Assembly (NCBI GenBank): GCA_947302185.1
Contig: CAMYVI010000086.1
Location: 1-9,691 of the forward strand
From: an uncultured Lachnospiraceae bacterium
GTDB taxonomy: Bacteria; Bacillota_A; Clostridia; Lachnospirales; Lachnospiraceae
Direction of reading: 5' to 3'
Length of the DNA: 9,691 nt
In this document: positions 6,179 through 9,691 of the stretch, in pieces
Position numbering within the stretch: position 1 is the first letter of the stretch
Layout: every line of letters starts with the position of its first letter
Notes under the pieces: generated by a model
Told to the model about the DNA's origin: nothing
The model's database searches: none
The model's input: only the letters and a program-made list of their open reading frames with translations
Program-made: the position numbers and the translations under genes

Positions 6179-7543
6179 ATGTTAAAAAACTTCTTTAGTG
6201 ATCTGGTAGATGATATAAAGGAGATAGGAACTACATTTGCAGAGGGAGACATAAAAACAAGACTGTCTTTCCTGATTTTCGGTCTTGGTCCGCTTCTCAG
6301 GGGACAGATTGTAAAAGGATTATCCTATCTTGCGGTTCAGATTGCGCTGATCTGGTATTTTATCGCTTTCGGATTCAGGTATTTAGGCAAATTTTCAACA
6401 CTCGGGACAGTGGCTACTCATAAGGAGAATCGAATCACGGTCTACGGCGACAATAGTTTCCTTATTCTTCTTTTCGGACTCCTGACGATCATAGCCCTAA
6501 TAGTTTTTATATTTATATGGCGCGAAAATGTTCGTGAAAATTATACAGAACAGACGACCCTTAAAGAGGGCAAAGAGCTGCCTTCCAATAAAAAGGTACT
6601 GCTTTCCCTGCTTGACAGCAATTTTCATAAGACGTTGCTCGCCCTTCCTGTTACCGGTATTTTTATTTTTACGGTGTTGCCGATTCTCTTTATGATCTGT
6701 GTAGCTTTCACGAACTATGACAAAGCACACCAGTCTCCTACAAACCTTTTTACCTGGGTCGGTCTTGACAATTTCCGTCAACTTTTTAAGTTCGGCTCTC
6801 ACGGGTTCGGAAGTACCTTCCTCTCTGTCCTGGGATGGACGATGGTATGGGCTTTATTTGCAACATTCCTCGATTATTTCCTTGGAATGGCAGTTGCAGT
6901 TATGATCAATAAGAAGGGAATCCGCTTTAAAAAACTTTGGAGAACTATCCTCATCATGACGATAGCGGTCCCGCAGATCGTCTCTCTCCTGTACATTTCG
7001 AAAATGTTCGCGACTGACGGTCTGATAAACGGCTATCTTTTGAAGCTGGGGCTTATCAAGTCAGCAATCCCGTTCTGGAAAGATCCGATGCTCGCCCGTA
7101 TCATGATCATTGTGATCAACATCTGGATCGGTATTCCGTACATGATGCTGATAGCAACAGGCCTGCTCATGAATATCCCTGCGGAGCTTTATGAGAGCGC
7201 AAAGATGGACGGTGCCAATTCTGTACAAATGTTCAGACATATTACGCTCCCCTACATGCTCTTCGTTACAGGTCCGTTCCTTCTCACACAATTCACGGGA
7301 AACCTGAATAACTTCAACGTCATCTACCTTCTCAATAAGGGAGGGCCGCAGTCCATGCGCATGGCTGAAAATGCCGGACGTACCGATCTTCTCGTCACCT
7401 GGCTGTATAAGATGACGGTCAATGACACGAATTATAAAATGGCTGCCGTAATAGGTATTATGGTGTTCCTGGTAACTGCGGTTACCTCGCTTATAGTATA
7501 TAACACGCTTCCGTCAGTAAAAGATGAGGAGGGCTTCCAGTAA
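6179..7543 (+). CDS. malF: MalF-type oligosaccharide ABC transporter permease
   Basis: This integral membrane subunit of a CUT1-family sugar importer has 454 residues. The start ATG at 6179 has AAGGAG (6162-6167) 11 bases upstream. An N-terminal module typical of Gram-positive MalF proteins includes FGLGPLLRGQIVKGL (34-48), with membrane segments near 47-68 and 93-114 and a short charged linker. The transport core has predicted membrane segments near 154-178, 214-243, 255-276, 307-330, 361-382 and 420-441. The cytoplasmic EAA loop, which docks on the ATPase, is clear: E339-S-A341, D344-G345-A346 and L357-P358. The large periplasmic P2 domain of E. coli MalF is absent, as expected for Gram-positive bacteria. 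The stop codon overlaps the next start by one base, so it is translationally coupled to its MalG-type partner. Substrate is assigned from the neighbouring binding protein and GH13 enzyme. Confidence 0.88.
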   Translation: MLKNFFSDLVDDIKEIGTTFAEGDIKTRLSFLIFGLGPLLRGQIVKGLSYLAVQIALIWYFIAFGFRYLGKFSTLGTVATHKENRITVYGDNSFLILLFGLLTIIALIVFIFIWRENVRENYTEQTTLKEGKELPSNKKVLLSLLDSNFHKTLLALPVTGIFIFTVLPILFMICVAFTNYDKAHQSPTNLFTWVGLDNFRQLFKFGSHGFGSTFLSVLGWTMVWALFATFLDYFLGMAVAVMINKKGIRFKKLWRTILIMTIAVPQIVSLLYISKMFATDGLINGYLLKLGLIKSAIPFWKDPMLARIMIIVINIWIGIPYMMLIATGLLMNIPAELYESAKMDGANSVQMFRHITLPYMLFVTGPFLLTQFTGNLNNFNVIYLLNKGGPQSMRMAENAGRTDLLVTWLYKMTVNDTNYKMAAVIGIMVFLVTAVTSLIVYNTLPSVKDEEGFQ

Positions 7544-8400
7544 TGAAAAGAAAAGAACAGATTGGAAATGCTATCATTTATATTGTCCTCATACTCATGA
7601 GTATTATCTGGCTGTTCCCGTTTTTCGGGTTGATTATGCAGAGTTTTCGCTCATACGACCCGAAAGTCGAGTATGGCGGTATGGTCGACTACATTATCCC
7701 GCACAAGTTTTCACTCGATAATTACAGATTCCTTTTTTCAGGCGAGACAAATTTCCTGAAATGGTACGGAAATACGCTGACTATCGCGGTATTTGTGACA
7801 ATCTTCTCTACAATAATCGTCCTCTGCGTGAGCTATGCACTCTCAAGAATGCGCTTTAAGGGCAGGAATTTTCTCATGAGATTCTGGCTGATACTGGGCA
7901 TGTTTCCGGGATTCCTGACCATGATCTGCCTGTATTTCCTGCTTAAGACTTTCGGTCTTACACAGGCGGGTGCAGTCCCCGGCCTCATCCTGATTTCAGT
8001 TGCAAATTCCGGAATGGGCTATTACGTATGTAAAGGATATTTTGATACGCTTCCGAAATCACTGGATGAAGCGGCGCTTATCGACGGAGCTTCACGTGCG
8101 AGAATATTCCTTACGGTGGTCATCCCGCTTTCCAAGCCGATTATCATTTACACCGCTCTGACAGCCTTCATGGCTCCCTGGTGTGATTATGTATTTGCAT
8201 CCTATGTCGCATTCGGTCATGATTCGAGCTATAACGTGGCCGTTGCTCTTCAGCGCTGGGTCGTCACGAATGATTATCAGGGATATTTTACGCGCTTCTG
8301 TGCGGGCGGTATTCTTGTCGCGGTGCCGGTTACTTTGCTGTTCATGCTTCTGCAGAAGTATTATGTCGAGGGTGTTACCGGCGGTGCTGTAAAAGGCTGA
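7543..8400 (+). CDS. malG: MalG-type oligosaccharide ABC transporter permease
   Basis: This second membrane subunit of the importer (285 residues, normal length for MalG/GanQ-type proteins) forms the pore with the MalF-type protein. Its ATG shares a base with the upstream TAA (TAATG, 7541-7545), and GAGGAGGG (7526-7533) lies 9 bases upstream inside the malF-like gene. Predicted membrane segments are near 9-33, 77-99, 111-135, 143-161, 198-218 and 253-275. The EAA loop is textbook: E176-A-A178, D181-G182-A183 and I194-P195-L196, followed by SKP. It ends YYVEGVTGGAVKG, a C-terminus typical of MalG-type permeases. No ATPase gene follows, so the pair probably uses a shared MsmX/MalK-type ATPase encoded elsewhere. 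Confidence 0.9.
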   Translation: MKRKEQIGNAIIYIVLILMSIIWLFPFFGLIMQSFRSYDPKVEYGGMVDYIIPHKFSLDNYRFLFSGETNFLKWYGNTLTIAVFVTIFSTIIVLCVSYALSRMRFKGRNFLMRFWLILGMFPGFLTMICLYFLLKTFGLTQAGAVPGLILISVANSGMGYYVCKGYFDTLPKSLDEAALIDGASRARIFLTVVIPLSKPIIIYTALTAFMAPWCDYVFASYVAFGHDSSYNVAVALQRWVVTNDYQGYFTRFCAGGILVAVPVTLLFMLLQKYYVEGVTGGAVKG

Positions 8401-8438
8401 TTTCGTGCGATGCATTTTGCTGTGTTTGATCCGAAATC
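8399..8438 (+). repeat. Inverted repeat at the end of the malG-like gene
   Basis: GATTTCG (8399-8405, including the last two bases of the stop codon) is a perfect complement of CGAAATC (8432-8438), with 26 bases between the arms. A tiny GCA/TGC hairpin can form inside. No T-run follows, so it is not an intrinsic terminator. It could act in mRNA processing or stability between the permease and glycosidase parts of the message, or be chance. Confidence 0.3.
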
Positions 8439-8492
8439 GACTATTTGCGTGTTGATCATTATATATCAGGTCGATATGATGAAAGGTTTATG

Positions 8493-9691
8493 ATGAAGAA
8501 TAGAACGGTGCTCTTAGCTGCATTCATTATACTCTGTGCGATATGTGCGGGAATAACGATAAGCAGAAATAACGGGTTGTATTTGGAATCCCCGGTGTCG
8601 GATATTTCCGAAGATACGGAAGTTTCACAGATTGATGCGGGGAATGCTGCTGACATTTCATCAGGGGAAGAATCGGCACTTAATGATGCCTATAAGGGTT
8701 CTCAGATGAGTCACATTAACGGTGATCTCACGGAGAACAAACCCGACGATAATTACGGAACAACGTATGAGGTGTTCGTATATTCATTCGCCGACAGCAA
8801 CTATGACGGAGTAGGAGACCTGAAAGGTCTGTGCGACAATATCGGTTATATTAATGACGGGCAGCCGTCATCAGGCCCGGACCTTGCTGCAAACGAAATC
8901 TGGCTTATGCCGATTTTTCCCTCACCGACATATCATAAGTATGATACTGTGGACTACATGGATATTGATCCCGAGTACGGAACGCTGCAGGATTTCGATG
9001 ACCTGCTCGAGGCGTGCCATAAAAGGAATGTTAAAGTCATCCTTGATCTTGCTTTTAACCATACTTCAACGGAACACGCGTGGTTCAAAGCTGCGAAAGA
9101 ATATCTGCAGAACCTGCCCTCAGGAAAAGACCCTGTTAAGGAGGAATGCCCATACGTGTGGTATTATGTCTTTTCACGGGAGAAGTATAACGGTTTCGTA
9201 CCTTTGGATGATACCTGGTTCTATGAAGCCCGGTTCTGGGAGGGTATGCCGGACTTGAATCTCAGCACGCCTGAAGTAAGAGAAGAGCTGACAGAGGTAC
9301 TGAAATTCTGGCTGGACCGCGGCGTTGACGGGTTCAGGTTGGACGCAGTCACATCCTATGTTTCAGACAGCACCGAGGGAAACATGGAGTTCATGAAATG
9401 GGTGGCGGATACCGTGCATGGGATCAAAGACGATGCATACATCGTAGCGGAGGCATGGGAGAATCAGGCAGCGTACTCGAAATATTACAGCACCGGCGTG
9501 GATTCTTTCTTCGATTTTGCCTATTCGGGAGCAGATGGCATTATCGCGTCTGTAGCAAAGGGAAACCGGTCAGCAAAATATTTCGCGGAATCGCTCGTGG
9601 AAGAGGAAAAGCTTTATGCATCATACAACGAAAACTTTATCAACGCGCCGTTCTATACCAACCATGATATGGCTCGCAGTGCCGGCTATTA
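8493..9691 (+). CDS. GH13 alpha-amylase/alpha-glucosidase, secreted or membrane-anchored, 3' end outside the window
   Basis: This glycoside hydrolase family 13 enzyme would hydrolyse alpha-glucans or malto-oligosaccharides outside the cell. The frame stays open to the window end (399 residues seen). ATG 8493 is preferred because AAAGG (8482-8486) is 6 bases upstream; ATG 8490 is also in frame but too close. Residues 5-24 form one hydrophobic segment with no convincing lipobox, so it is a signal peptide or uncleaved anchor. An acidic, Ser-rich linker (about 30-85) follows. The (beta/alpha)8 barrel shows all conserved regions: the calcium-site-like S98-F-A-D-S-N...D109 motif, region I D185-LAFN-H190, region V M252-PDLN-256, region II GFRLD with nucleophile D284, region III acid/base E320, and region IV N390-H-D392. 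The MPDLN motif is intermediate between oligo-1,6-glucosidase (QPDLN) and neopullulanase (MPKLN) types. The Lys-His pair that follows the nucleophile in classical alpha-amylases is Thr-Ser here. The gene lies 92 bases after the malG-like gene with no terminator between, so it is probably in the operon. Confidence 0.88.
   Translation, partial: MKNRTVLLAAFIILCAICAGITISRNNGLYLESPVSDISEDTEVSQIDAGNAADISSGEESALNDAYKGSQMSHINGDLTENKPDDNYGTTYEVFVYSFADSNYDGVGDLKGLCDNIGYINDGQPSSGPDLAANEIWLMPIFPSPTYHKYDTVDYMDIDPEYGTLQDFDDLLEACHKRNVKVILDLAFNHTSTEHAWFKAAKEYLQNLPSGKDPVKEECPYVWYYVFSREKYNGFVPLDDTWFYEARFWEGMPDLNLSTPEVREELTEVLKFWLDRGVDGFRLDAVTSYVSDSTEGNMEFMKWVADTVHGIKDDAYIVAEAWENQAAYSKYYSTGVDSFFDFAYSGADGIIASVAKGNRSAKYFAESLVEEEKLYASYNENFINAPFYTNHDMARSAGY

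Noticed and set aside
8452..8480. Promoter-like TTGATC-N17-TATGAT before the GH13 gene
   Set aside because: Transcription would start near 8487, after the ribosome binding site at 8482-8486, leaving an almost leaderless message. The match is therefore probably chance.
8854..9258. 134-codon plus-strand open frame
   Set aside because: It is an out-of-frame shadow of the GH13 gene, whose own frame carries the catalytic motifs through the same bases.

Overview
The window looks like chromosome of a Gram-positive Clostridia-type bacterium, most likely a gut or rumen Lachnospiraceae relative. This is inferred from strong AGGAGG-type ribosome binding sites, a solute-binding lipoprotein with an LAGC lipobox and a long Gly/Ala/Ser/Thr/Asp linker, single-membrane ABC permeases, and moderate GC (judged by eye, not computed). 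All genes lie on the + strand. I see no rRNA, tRNA, CRISPR array, insertion sequence, prophage gene or clear sign of recent transfer.

Region 1 (1-4472): the 3' part of a very large DUF4132-type protein of unknown function, whose start lies before the window. It is followed 30 bases later by a D-2-hydroxyacid dehydrogenase with an excellent ribosome binding site. The two are probably co-transcribed.

Region 2 (4473-4688): a 216-base regulatory gap with a good sigma-A type promoter, an imperfect inverted repeat just upstream of its -35 box, and an imperfect palindrome just downstream of the expected transcription start.

Region 3 (4689-9691): a maltodextrin/oligosaccharide uptake and degradation operon. 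It encodes an extracellular MalE-type binding lipoprotein, MalF-type and MalG-type permeases that overlap by one base, and a secreted or membrane-anchored GH13 glucosidase/amylase that runs off the right edge. The enzyme would trim alpha-glucans outside the cell, the lipoprotein would capture the products, and the permease pair would import them. No ATPase gene is present, so a MalK/MsmX-type ATPase must come from elsewhere or from beyond the window. A strong terminator-like hairpin lies between the malE-like and malF-like genes, followed by a possible second promoter. This layout would give more binding protein than permease.

Nothing here is clearly a new system. The least understood item is the DUF4132 protein. 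The most informative non-coding structure is the 182-base gap between the binding protein and the permeases, which has a hairpin, a possible promoter, and a 13-base direct repeat at its two ends.
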